This document shows, piece after piece, positions 1 through 6,081 of a stretch of DNA of 20,884 bases. The position numbers and the translations under genes are program-made. The notes below the pieces were generated by a model. That model saw nothing but the letters and a program-made list of their open reading frames with translations, made no database searches and had not been told where the DNA came from. Positions within the stretch are counted from its first letter, which is position 1; each line of letters begins with the position of its first letter. Source of the DNA: Scatosoma sp045660225 (GTDB taxonomy: Bacteria; Bacillota; Clostridia; Christensenellales; Borkfalkiaceae); NCBI GenBank assembly GCA_045660225.1, contig JAZRDK010000057.1:1-20884 (forward strand). Reading direction: 5' to 3'.

Positions 1-119
1 ACCGCGTATTCCGTATCGACGGAAATTTTCATTTTGCACGCGCCCGATTTGACGGTAAACCGCTTCAAAAATTCCGCGTAATGGTTTTCTCCCTTGTGTT
101 TAATCCAAATTGCCTTCAT
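1..119 (-). CDS. Probable glycoside hydrolase, N-terminal fragment (alpha-L-rhamnosidase-like)
   Basis: Only the first 39 codons are inside the window; the gene runs off its left edge. The ATG at 119 is preceded by AAAGGAGATAGAT, a strong ribosome site that overlaps the end of the ZIP transporter gene, so the two genes are probably cotranscribed. The protein begins MKAIWIKHKG, then has an EFLKRFTV stretch and KMKISVDTEYAV. A short W-containing start, an F-x-K-x-F strand and an 'I-S-x-D-T-x-Y' strand resemble the N-terminal beta-sandwich that precedes the catalytic domain in GH78 alpha-L-rhamnosidases and related carbohydrate-active enzymes. This is pattern resemblance over 39 residues only. 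The catalytic domain is not visible, so the family is tentative; that a gene starts here is much more certain. Confidence 0.5.
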   Translation of the reverse strand, partial: MKAIWIKHKGENHYAEFLKRFTVKSGACKMKISVDTEYA

Positions 120-130
120 ATCTATCTCCT

Positions 131-883
131 TTATCCGAGCAAAACGTCGGAAATTAGCATCAAACAAAACCCAATAAGCAGGGCGTACGTTGCACCGCGC
201 TGACTGCCGTGTGCGTGTGTTTCGGGTATCATTTCGTCGCTGACGACGTACAACATCGTACCGCCTGCAAACGCCAAAGCAAACGGCAAAATCACCTTCG
301 CCGCTTTAACTGCATAAAACCCTAACAACGTGCCTACGACTTCCACAAGCCCCGTCGCCATCGCGCAAAGAAACGTCTTTTTCTTCGTAACCCCTGCCGC
401 CAGCATCGGGCCGATAATCACCATGCCTTCGGGAATATTTTGCAGGGCAATACCGCCTGCAATCATCAACGCGCGCGAAGTATCGCCTGCGCCAAAACCC
501 ACGCCTGCCGCAATCCCTTCGGGAAGGTTATGTATGGCAATCGCAAGCACGAACAGTAAAATTTTATCCAAATCGGCGTTGCGGTGTTGCTCCGCGTCAG
601 GGTCTAACAGTCCGTGTAAATGCGGAACGAGTTTATCGACCACGTTCAAAAACAGCGCGCCCGTAAACACACCCAAGACGGTAACGACAAGTCCCCACTC
701 TCCGCCGTAATCAACGGCAGGAAGAATTAAACCCAAAATCGCCGCGGATAGCATCACGCCTGCGGCAAAGGACAATACGATGTCTGAAAATCTATGCGAA
801 AGGTTTTGAAAAAGAAAACCGATGACCGCGCCGATAACCGTCGCTCCGCCGACGCCAAGCGCCGTTAAAAGTACCATTTCCAT
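131..883 (-). CDS. ZIP family divalent metal transporter (GufA-like)
   Basis: A 250-residue membrane protein with about eight hydrophobic segments, the usual length for bacterial ZIP permeases. Two hallmark metal-site motifs are visible: HNLPEG at residues 118-123 and QNIPEG at 148-153. A loop with HLHGLLDPDAEQH (about 88-100) precedes them; histidine-rich loops are typical between TM3 and TM4. ZIP proteins move zinc, iron or manganese into the cytoplasm; the actual metal cannot be read from sequence. The first ATG (883) lies only 6 nt after a consensus -10 box, so the transcript is probably leaderless; a second in-frame ATG is at 877. No metal-regulator operator was recognised. The next gene starts 11 nt downstream. 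Confidence 0.93.
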   Translation of the reverse strand: MEMVLLTALGVGGATVIGAVIGFLFQNLSHRFSDIVLSFAAGVMLSAAILGLILPAVDYGGEWGLVVTVLGVFTGALFLNVVDKLVPHLHGLLDPDAEQHRNADLDKILLFVLAIAIHNLPEGIAAGVGFGAGDTSRALMIAGGIALQNIPEGMVIIGPMLAAGVTKKKTFLCAMATGLVEVVGTLLGFYAVKAAKVILPFALAFAGGTMLYVVSDEMIPETHAHGSQRGATYALLIGFCLMLISDVLLG

Positions 884-889
884 ACCACC

Positions 890-918
890 ATTATACTGAC
901 TTAAACGCCCAAAGTCAA
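890..918 (-). promoter_or_regulatory. Sigma-A promoter of the ZIP transporter gene
   Basis: Minus strand: TTGACT (918-913), 17-nt spacer, TATAAT (895-890), then GGTGGT and ATG at 883. With the usual 6-8 nt from -10 to start site, transcription would begin on or next to the start codon. Confidence 0.85.
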
Positions 919-935
919 GGCTTGAAATAAAAAAA

Positions 936-965
936 GCGCGAGAGAAATTTTAATTTCTCTCGCGC
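936..965 (-). terminator. Intrinsic terminator of the ROK kinase operon
   Basis: A perfect 14-bp stem (936-949 with 952-965) rich in GCGCGAGAGA and a 2-nt loop, followed on the minus strand by TTTTTTATTTC. It lies 15 nt after the stop codon of the ROK gene, just before the ZIP promoter. Confidence 0.92.
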
Positions 966-979
966 GCATATTTTCTCTC

Positions 980-1954
980 TTACAACAACCCGTTTACGCC
1001 ATCTTTTGCAATCACGAACGCGCCGTAAACGCCCGCCTTATTCCCAAGCTTCGCACCCACGATTTTAAGGGGCACGATGTCCATGGCAATGTACGTTCTT
1101 TCGTCAACCGCTTTTCTCAAGGGCTCAAACAACATATCCCCTTCGTTGGCTACACCGCCACCGATGACGATGGCTTCGGGACGCAAAATATTGACGAAGT
1201 CGGCAATCCCTTCCGATAAATATCCGACAAACTGTTCCACGACTTTCTTCGCCGTTTCGTCGCCCTTTCTTGCCGCGATAAACGCCGTCCTTCCGTCCAC
1301 GTTGGAAATTTTGCCTTCGGCAACTTCCCACAACAGACTGTCAAAATTTTCTACCATAGCGTGGCGCGTTTGGCGAATCAACGCCGACGCCGACGCGTAT
1401 TTTTCATAACAACCCTTTCGTCCGCAGGCGCAAGGCAAACCGCCTTCGCGAATCGTGATATGCCCAAGCTCCGCCCCGGCGCTCTTAAACCCTTCTATCA
1501 GCTTGCCGTTGAATACCATACCGCCACCAACACCCGTGCCGATGGTAATCAAAATACTGCTTTGATACTGTGCCGTCGCGCCAAACCTGGACTCGCCCAT
1601 GGCGGCAACGTTGGCGTCGTTGGCAATGTACACGCGCTTGCCCGTCAATGCCGACAATCTCTCAGCAAGGGGCGCGTTGTTCCAGTCAAAGTTGCTCCAA
1701 CGCAAAACCACGCCGGCGCAACTGTCCACGACCCCTGGCGAGCCGACGCCGATACATTCTACTTCGTCAAAATCCGCGTTCGCGTCCGCGACCAGCGTCC
1801 TTGCAAGGTCAGCCAACTTTTGCACCGTTCCTTCAAATCCGTCTAACGCGTGGGTACTCACCCTGTTTTCGCACACGATTTCGCCGTCATAGGTAAACAG
1901 CGCGCCTTTCGCGCTCATACCACCCAAATCCAAACCAACAATATATTTTGCCAT
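980..1954 (-). CDS. ROK family sugar kinase (glucokinase-like)
   Basis: A 324-residue cytoplasmic kinase expected to phosphorylate glucose or a related hexose with ATP. Visible family features are the N-terminal phosphate motif DLGG at 9-12, the sugar-binding and catalytic region NDANVAAMGE at 112-121, GTGVGGGMVFNGKLIEG at 139-155, the ELGH metal histidine at 162-165, and the ROK zinc signature CACGRKGCYE at 175-184. Length and motif order match bacterial ROK glucokinases. The first residues, MAKYIVGLDLGG, are a normal start. ROK regulators carry an N-terminal helix-turn-helix; none is present here, so this is an enzyme. Substrate could instead be N-acetylglucosamine, mannose or fructose. It is the second gene of an operon, 15 nt after a 75-aa orphan gene. 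Confidence 0.93.
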   Translation of the reverse strand: MAKYIVGLDLGGMSAKGALFTYDGEIVCENRVSTHALDGFEGTVQKLADLARTLVADANADFDEVECIGVGSPGVVDSCAGVVLRWSNFDWNNAPLAERLSALTGKRVYIANDANVAAMGESRFGATAQYQSSILITIGTGVGGGMVFNGKLIEGFKSAGAELGHITIREGGLPCACGRKGCYEKYASASALIRQTRHAMVENFDSLLWEVAEGKISNVDGRTAFIAARKGDETAKKVVEQFVGYLSEGIADFVNILRPEAIVIGGGVANEGDMLFEPLRKAVDERTYIAMDIVPLKIVGAKLGNKAGVYGAFVIAKDGVNGLL

Positions 1955-1969
1955 ATCCTTTCCCTTCTT

Positions 1970-2197
1970 TTACCAATCGTACGCCGTCAATTCATAGCGT
2001 TTTTCATCCGACAAATATTCTGCGTCTATATGATGCGCTTTCAAAAACGCCTTCACCGTTTTCCCGTCCGCCGTCCACTTATAAATTAAGTAATCGACCC
2101 CTACGCCCTTGTCCATAACGTCCGAAAGCAAACCGACGTCACTGCCCAAATCCTTGCAAACGCCATCTTCCAAACCCTTAATTGAAACCTGTCGCAT
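1970..2197 (-). CDS. Small protein of unknown function (75 aa)
   Basis: I do not recognise a family. The protein begins MRQVSIKGLEDG and ends with the aromatic-acidic tail EKRYELTAYDW. It has no membrane segment, signal peptide or cysteine pair (a single Cys near residue 14), so it is probably a small cytoplasmic protein. Reality is supported by a strong ribosome site (AAGGGAGAAAGG just before ATG), a consensus promoter about 65 nt upstream, and its place as first gene of the unit that continues with the ROK kinase 15 nt later. The middle part, WTADGKTVKAFLKAHHIDAEYLS, reads like a compact alpha/beta fold. A role linked to sugar phosphorylation would be guesswork. Confidence 0.75.
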   Translation of the reverse strand: MRQVSIKGLEDGVCKDLGSDVGLLSDVMDKGVGVDYLIYKWTADGKTVKAFLKAHHIDAEYLSDEKRYELTAYDW

Positions 2198-2262
2198 AGC
2201 CTTTCTCCCTTGATTTTCCCTAAATATAAGGGCAAGAAAACAAAAATAATTCTCTTGCGCTT

Positions 2263-2291
2263 ATTCTAACACATCCACTTGAAAAAGTCAA
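2263..2291 (-). promoter_or_regulatory. Sigma-A promoter of the 75-aa/ROK kinase operon
   Basis: Minus strand: TTGACT (2291-2286), 17-nt spacer, TAGAAT (2268-2263). About 60 nt of leader follow before the ribosome site; the leader has only weak stem-loop potential. Confidence 0.82.
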
Positions 2292-2351
2292 CACGTGCTT
2301 GCTCTTTTTTTGCATAAAAAATCGACAATACGCGCCTAAAAAAGGCACAAC

Positions 2352-2385
2352 AAAAGCGCTTTGCAGTGGATTGCAAAACGCTTTT
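2352..2385 (-). terminator. Probable intrinsic terminator of the SDR/DUF4127 operon
   Basis: Stem of 13 pairs with one C-A mismatch (2352-2365 with 2372-2385). On the minus strand the stem ends in TTTT and a TTTTTT tract follows about 8 nt later. It sits about 45 nt after the last gene of the operon. The T-tract is displaced, so efficiency is uncertain. Confidence 0.65.
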
Positions 2386-2428
2386 AGCCGAATTACTATA
2401 ATTCGCAACTGGTCATTGTGTATTAAGT

Positions 2429-2689
2429 TTATAAAATCCAGTCGTCTGGAACGGGACCGTACCACCCCTTGTATTTTTCCCAAGTATGGAAAGGCTTGTC
2501 TTTCTCTATCGCTTCCTTCAATTCTTCGGGTGAGTACGGCATCTGAAACGGAATCCCCTCTGGATATCTACGATTGTATTCTTCATGCAAAAAATTACTT
2601 TCACGAATACTGCTACGCTCTTCTTCCGACAATTTTTCGTAGTTTTCTCTTAATTTCTTACGAAATGCTTCTAATTCTTCAATAGTCAT
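2429..2689 (-). CDS. Small acidic protein of unknown function (86 aa)
   Basis: I do not recognise a family. The N-terminal half (MTIEELEAFRKKLRENYEKL, then SEEERSSIRE) is strongly helical and charged and could form a short coiled coil. The C-terminal half is rich in Pro and aromatic residues (FHTWEKYKGWYGPVPDDWIL). No signal peptide or membrane segment is seen. The start is backed by AAGGAGA 10 nt upstream of ATG at 2689. It is the last gene before the operon terminator. The stretch from about 2430 to 2980, holding this gene and the CPCC gene, looks more A+T-rich than its neighbours, which may indicate later acquisition. The pairing with a CPCC protein resembles accessory or immunity-type cargo, but that is inference only. 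Confidence 0.72.
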   Translation of the reverse strand: MTIEELEAFRKKLRENYEKLSEEERSSIRESNFLHEEYNRRYPEGIPFQMPYSPEELKEAIEKDKPFHTWEKYKGWYGPVPDDWIL

Positions 2690-2745
2690 AGTAAAAGAAT
2701 CTCCTTGTATATTTCATAACTCTTAGGGAAAATATTTATCAACAT
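2686..2745 (-). CDS. Possible 19-codon peptide gene coupled to the 86-aa gene
   Basis: An ATG at 2745 has AAGG 8 nt upstream and opens a 19-codon frame (MLINIFPKSYEIYKEILLL) whose TGA overlaps the ATG of the next gene by 4 nt (ATGA). An in-frame ATG also lies at 2751. It could act as a coupling leader or be chance; there is no other support. Confidence 0.2.
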   Translation of the reverse strand: MLINIFPKSYEIYKEILLL

Positions 2746-2780
2746 TTCCATCGCCTTAGGATGTGTCTTTTTCTTGTTTT

Positions 2781-3059
2781 TTAACGAATCGGCTCGCCCC
2801 AAATGTTTAAGCCTTTTGCAAAGTTTTCCTTCGCCTCTTTTCGCGTCATAAGGTTGTAACAATCTTTTTCGTCTTCTTCGCAAGCGAACTCTATCCCTGT
2901 ATATCCCCAACCACATACGGGACACTCTTCATACGGTTCATCGTCGATTTCTATTCCGCATATCGGACATTTTACTTTTTTATTTTTTCTCTTTAATGAC
3001 CAAACCGACCTCGAACATTCTACGCCAAGGCATATAGCAATCTTCAATCTCGTATTCAC
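2781..3059 (-). CDS. CPCC-type cysteine-rich zinc protein, start codon uncertain
   Basis: The conserved part is VKCPICGIEIDDEPYEECP followed by VCGWGYTG, then a region ending TRKEAKENFAKGLNIWG. Two CPxC pairs, the acidic linker and the 'EAxENF' helix match the CPCC (PF14206-like) family of small zinc-ribbon proteins of unknown function, usually 60-90 residues. The problem is the start. The reading frame is open from a GTG at 3059, but that overlaps the DUF4127 gene by 80 nt with no ribosome site, and residues 1-28 look like an out-of-frame shadow of DUF4127. No ATG, GTG or TTG occurs between the DUF4127 stop (2982-2980) and the first Cys codon. An indel, a frameshift fusion or an unusual start must be considered. 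Confidence 0.6.
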   Translation of the reverse strand: MNTRLKIAICLGVECSRSVWSLKRKNKKVKCPICGIEIDDEPYEECPVCGWGYTGIEFACEEDEKDCYNLMTRKEAKENFAKGLNIWGEPIR

Positions 3060-4476
3060 GGGTCAACGACGGATAACGAGCACCCATGTACGCGTTCAAC
3101 AATTCTTCAACGCGCGCACTTACCTCGCCCCTTTGCACCTTAGTGTCTTCGTATTTATAACCCATTTGTTCCACTTCATTGTCCCAAATTTGCTTACGAA
3201 CGTACGCGCAATAACCGATGTCTTCATACATACGCTCTGCGGTAAATCTGCGGTGATCGGCAGTGTCGCCGTAGAAATAACGAAGGACGGCTTGGCAAAT
3301 GACCGTACCAAGCGTGTTCGACGACGTATTCCAACCGGCAAACCCCCAAAGCCTGAAAAACCCGACTTCCTTTTCAATGGCTTCCGTCAAAGCAACGTCT
3401 GCGCCGTTGCAGTAGGCAATATCCGCCACCGCAACGCCCTTGCCTTCGTCCACCGCCTTTTTCATTTTCGCAATATAAGTAGGCAAATCCCGCGCGTCAT
3501 ACTGCGGACCGCCAAAACGGCTTACGTTGTGCACTTCGCCAACGGGCAAATTGCAATAGAGCAAAATATCCGCCTCGTTTTCATTTTCACAAACCCGACC
3601 GCCCGCGCTCTTGATTTGCAAAGCAATCGTTTTATAAACTTCCCTGTCCTCGTACATGGGTATTACGTTTTTGCAATCTTCCTTGGGGTACACGGGACAA
3701 ATTTTAGGCGCATATCCTTGCATATCGGCTACGCAACGGGACAAAAGCGACAATCCGCCCTCGTCCGCGCCAGGGTAAATATCCACTTTCAAATTCTTTT
3801 CCGCAACCATTTTACGCACTTTCGCCTGGTCCATTGCGGTAAATCCGCAGGGATTCGAATCGTCCTGCAGGATAACGAAGGACTCGAATACAGTCCCCAC
3901 CAAATCCAACGTCTTCATAAACAGCGAAATGTTGCACTCTCTACGCGTCAAATAATCGTCCAAATACGGCTCGACCACCTTCAAACGCGCTTTTTCCGCA
4001 AGGTATTCTTCCTTTGTGATTTTTCCGTCCCTAAACTTGTGCTCGTTTTGTCCGTACTCGAAAAGCTCTAAACCGCAAATCCCGTAATAATCGGGTTCTT
4101 CGTCCGCGTCCGAATAACAAGGACAACGCATTACCAGCGAAAAACCGTACACGGTCAGTTTTGGGTTACGTTCTTTGATAAACGACAAGACGCTTAAACG
4201 TTCTTCCAAGACTTCGCGCGATAAGTGGTGCAATCTCGACGGAATAATCCCGCCGTATAACAGCGTATCCACCGCAATCACCAAATAGTCCGCGTCCATA
4301 CACTCTTTCAACAAAAACGCCTTAATCTTTTCGTAGTCCGCAGGGATTTTTTTATCCCCCATTTCCGCTTTCGTAGGACATGCCAAGGTATACGCCTTTT
4401 TGTCTTCGCTTAAAAAGCCGACGAAATCGTAGTTGCAGGGTCTTTCATCTAAGGGGAGATACACAATTTTTTTCAT
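2980..4476 (-). CDS. DUF4127 family protein
   Basis: A 498-residue protein whose opening YLPLDERPCN (residues 6-15) is the hallmark of the DUF4127 family, found mainly in Bacillota. Function is not established. Other visible conserved-looking segments are DTLLYGGIIPSR near residue 70, QDDSNPCG near 203, GADEG near 240, DIAYCNGAD near 350 and GWNTSSNTLG near 378. The many Asp, Asn and Cys residues in short motifs suggest a soluble enzyme rather than a structural protein. No signal peptide is visible, so it should be cytoplasmic. Its ATG overlaps the stop of the upstream SDR gene by 4 nt (ATGA), which implies translational coupling and a shared pathway, perhaps sugar or polyol metabolism; that link is inference. 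Confidence 0.93.
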   Translation of the reverse strand: MKKIVYLPLDERPCNYDFVGFLSEDKKAYTLACPTKAEMGDKKIPADYEKIKAFLLKECMDADYLVIAVDTLLYGGIIPSRLHHLSREVLEERLSVLSFIKERNPKLTVYGFSLVMRCPCYSDADEEPDYYGICGLELFEYGQNEHKFRDGKITKEEYLAEKARLKVVEPYLDDYLTRRECNISLFMKTLDLVGTVFESFVILQDDSNPCGFTAMDQAKVRKMVAEKNLKVDIYPGADEGGLSLLSRCVADMQGYAPKICPVYPKEDCKNVIPMYEDREVYKTIALQIKSAGGRVCENENEADILLYCNLPVGEVHNVSRFGGPQYDARDLPTYIAKMKKAVDEGKGVAVADIAYCNGADVALTEAIEKEVGFFRLWGFAGWNTSSNTLGTVICQAVLRYFYGDTADHRRFTAERMYEDIGYCAYVRKQIWDNEVEQMGYKYEDTKVQRGEVSARVEELLNAYMGARYPSLTREYEIEDCYMPWRRMFEVGLVIKEKK

Positions 4477-5312
4477 TTCTTTGCCCTTTTCTTCTTAAAT
4501 TCTTTCATACCGTTGGTGCTACCGCCGTCGCAAAGCACGTCCACACCTGCAAGGTAGCCGTTTCTTTCGTCCGCAACCGTTGCCAATGCATAGCCGAGTT
4601 CTTCGGGCTTGCCCATCCTTTCTTCCGCCGAGAAGGGAATCAACATACCGCCGTCTTCCTTTTCTAAATTACCCATATCCGTAGCAATCAAACCAGGACT
4701 GAGCGACACGACGCGGATACCCTTTACACCGTATTCAAACGCGCACTTTTTCGCGTACCAAACAACGAAATTTTTAGAAAGCGAGTACGCAAACCCCTTC
4801 TTTTGGTATTCGCCTTTCGCAAGCCCAGAGCGTTTTACAAGTTTCTTCAAAAACTTCGCTTCGTCCGTTTCCGCCCAAGCGTACGCCTTTTTCGGGATAA
4901 TAAACGAAGGCAAAATGTACGCCGAATTCGACGATACGTCCACGATAACGCTACCGGGATTCATAACCTTCGAAAACTCTTGGTTGATATACACCGTCCC
5001 AAGCGCGTTGATACGCAAAATCCCTTCGGGCGTGCCTTTCATGGCAGGCGATACCCCTGCCGAATTGATAACGTTTTTCACTTCGCCAAGCGACGTAGCG
5101 AACGCAACCAACTCTTTTACGCTTTCACGGTCAGAAGTGTCGCACGCCTTTGCGTACGCTTCGTAGCCAAGCTCTTTAAGCTGAGCCACCGCGCCTTCTA
5201 ATTTACTCATCGTTCTACCGGAAATAACGATAATTTTGTCCTTGGGCATACACTTTGCCGCTTCCAAACCCATACCGCTACCACCACCGGTGATTACACA
5301 TACGTTTGCCAT
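4473..5312 (-). CDS. Short-chain dehydrogenase/reductase (SDR) family oxidoreductase
   Basis: A 279-residue classical SDR. Visible motifs are the dinucleotide-binding glycines TGGGSGMG at 8-15, NSAG at 83-86, a Ser pair in DVSSNSAY near 127-128, and the catalytic YSLSK at 176-180, followed by SLSPGLIATDM and a C-terminal DGGST. Arg33 after the second strand (ISGRT) hints at NADP(H) preference. The substrate is unknown; steroid, sugar and polyol dehydrogenases all share this pattern. The C-terminal tail (KEFKKKRAKK) is unusually basic. The start is supported by TAAGGAG upstream and a consensus promoter. It is the first gene of an operon with DUF4127, whose start overlaps its stop. Confidence 0.93.
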   Translation of the reverse strand: MANVCVITGGGSGMGLEAAKCMPKDKIIVISGRTMSKLEGAVAQLKELGYEAYAKACDTSDRESVKELVAFATSLGEVKNVINSAGVSPAMKGTPEGILRINALGTVYINQEFSKVMNPGSVIVDVSSNSAYILPSFIIPKKAYAWAETDEAKFLKKLVKRSGLAKGEYQKKGFAYSLSKNFVVWYAKKCAFEYGVKGIRVVSLSPGLIATDMGNLEKEDGGMLIPFSAEERMGKPEELGYALATVADERNGYLAGVDVLCDGGSTNGMKEFKKKRAKK

Positions 5313-5344
5313 ACTCTTTTTGCTCCTTATTTTGCTATGCTTTT

Positions 5345-5374
5345 ATTATACCACGAGCCATAGAATTTTGTCAA
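5345..5374 (-). promoter_or_regulatory. Sigma-A promoter of the SDR/DUF4127 operon
   Basis: Minus strand: TTGACA (5374-5369), 18-nt spacer ending in TGG, TATAAT (5350-5345). The TG before the -10 gives an extended -10. TAAGGAG (5329-5323) precedes the ATG at 5312. Confidence 0.9.
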
Positions 5375-5403
5375 TAAATTATCAGAAAATTTGTTGTATT
5401 CAC

Positions 5404-5486
5404 CCCACCATATGCGCCTTTTATCGACAAATAAAAAAGCCCCCTGGATGGGGGCTTTTTATTTGTGGTGGAGGTGGTGGGAGTTG
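5404..5486. repeat. Direct repeat copy 1: duplicated tmRNA 3' end plus terminator
   Basis: These 83 bp match 5608-5690 with only two adjacent differences (5454-5455). The copy contains the last 17 nt of tmRNA (including CCA), the terminator hairpin and about 27 bp beyond it. Its hairpin is still intact (GCCCCC/GGGGGC with one bulged A), so it could act as a second terminator. It lacks the rest of tmRNA. Confidence 0.9.
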
Positions 5487-5613
5487 CGCCTTTAGCGGCG
5501 CGCCCCGCTCGGCAATTATCAATTGCCGATTTTGCCTGACAAGTTACGCTTTATCCTATATCCGTAAGGCTAAACGCTCACTCCCGTTCGCGGCTCCACC
5601 CTCAACTCCCACC
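5476..5613. mobile_element. Possible 138-bp miniature element with 11-bp inverted ends
   Basis: The segment between the two tmRNA-end repeats is bounded by GGTGGGAGTTG (5476-5486) and its exact inverse CAACTCCCACC (5603-5613). The interior (5487-5602) has no coding potential. It holds the stem CGGCAATT/AATTGCCG (about 5510-5528) and GCGCC/GGCGC near 5487-5502. The ends equal the T-arm sequence of tmRNA. It could be a MITE-like element, a remnant of an ssrA-targeting island, or a rearrangement product. No target-site duplication of normal size is seen. Confidence 0.4.
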
Positions 5614-5690
5614 ATATGCGCCTTTTATCGACAAATAAAAAAGCCCCCTGGATGGGGCTTTTTTATTTGTGGTGGAGGTGGTGGGAGTTG
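5608..5690. repeat. Direct repeat copy 2: genuine tmRNA 3' end plus terminator
   Basis: The partner of 5404-5486, at an offset of 204 bp. It comprises the functional 3' end of ssrA (5670-5690) and its terminator (5631-5670). Confidence 0.9.
5631..5670 (-). terminator. Intrinsic terminator of tmRNA
   Basis: A perfect 17-bp stem (5631-5647 with 5654-5670) with core GCCCC/GGGGC and loop ATCCAG on the minus strand, followed by TTTTTTATTTGT within the distal arm. The proximal arm begins at the last base of the encoded CCA end. Confidence 0.93.
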
Positions 5691-6035
5691 AACCCACGTC
5701 TTACTCGGCTGCCAAAAGACTTTCTACATACTTAGTTTATCTATTTTGCTTATTTTTGAAATGCGGGTAAACACGCCTTTCAAACCGCAGAAGGCAAAAT
5801 ACTCTTTCAAAAACACCTTCCGATTTTTCAAAGAGTGTTCCGTCTAATTGACGCCACGACCCCAACCGTCGGATAAATCGGGCGCGACGTTTCGTTAAAA
5901 AACGAAGTTACGCTGCTAAAGCGTAGTTTGCATTTCTATTTGCATTTAAATTTAGGTGAAACGTTTTAACGCAGTCGTTTCGTCTGCGGTATGCTTATCC
6001 TTTCGCTCACCGGCAATCGAATCCGGTGCACCCCC
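5670..6035 (-). ncRNA. ssrA: Transfer-messenger RNA (tmRNA)
   Basis: A one-piece tmRNA of about 366 nt. The 5' end GGGGGTG (6035-6029) pairs with CACCTCC (5680-5674), including the G3-U pair that marks alanine charging, followed by A and an encoded CCA (5672-5670). The 5' part continues GCACCGGATTCGA, the usual tmRNA D-loop region. The T-arm is GTGGG-TTCAACT-CCCAC (5697-5681). A tag reading frame starts with GCA at 5943. The RNA rescues stalled ribosomes together with SmpB and marks the peptide for proteolysis. It has its own promoter and terminator. Its 3' end is partly duplicated just downstream. Confidence 0.97.
5908..5943 (-). other. tmRNA proteolysis-tag reading frame
   Basis: Resume codon GCA at 5943-5941; the frame reads ANRNANYALAA and stops at TAA (5910-5908). 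The YALAA end matches the degradation signal recognised by ClpXP in Bacillota. A pseudoknot-like stem (ACGAAG...CTTCGT) follows directly. Confidence 0.93.
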
Positions 6036-6052
6036 ATAAAACTGTACGTATT

Positions 6053-6081
6053 ATTATACACGCAAAAAGCGGAATTGTAAA
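6053..6081 (-). promoter_or_regulatory. Sigma-A promoter of tmRNA
   Basis: Minus strand: TTTACA (6081-6076), 17-nt spacer, TATAAT (6058-6053), with the tmRNA 5' end at 6035. The -35 lies in the loop of the hairpin at 6059-6094. Confidence 0.88.

Noticed and set aside
2220..2483. 87-codon minus-strand frame upstream of the ROK operon
   Set aside because: It runs through the terminator hairpin and the promoter of the 75-aa gene, has no ribosome site and a random-looking composition.
3133..4071. Plus-strand open frame of 312 codons opposite DUF4127
   Set aside because: Antisense shadow of a conserved gene, with no ribosome site or recognisable domain.
5404..5690. Two-copy repeat as a CRISPR array
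   Set aside because: Only two long, dissimilar-size units containing terminators and the tmRNA end; no regular short repeats or cas genes.
5236..5691. Plus-strand frame across the SDR promoter and both repeats
   Set aside because: Its translation is repetitive (the same peptide twice) because it reads through the direct repeats and terminators; non-coding.
5660..5700. tRNA-like 3' end (GTTCAACTCCCACC...CCA)
   Set aside because: Not a tRNA gene: it is the T-arm and acceptor of tmRNA; no anticodon arm is present.
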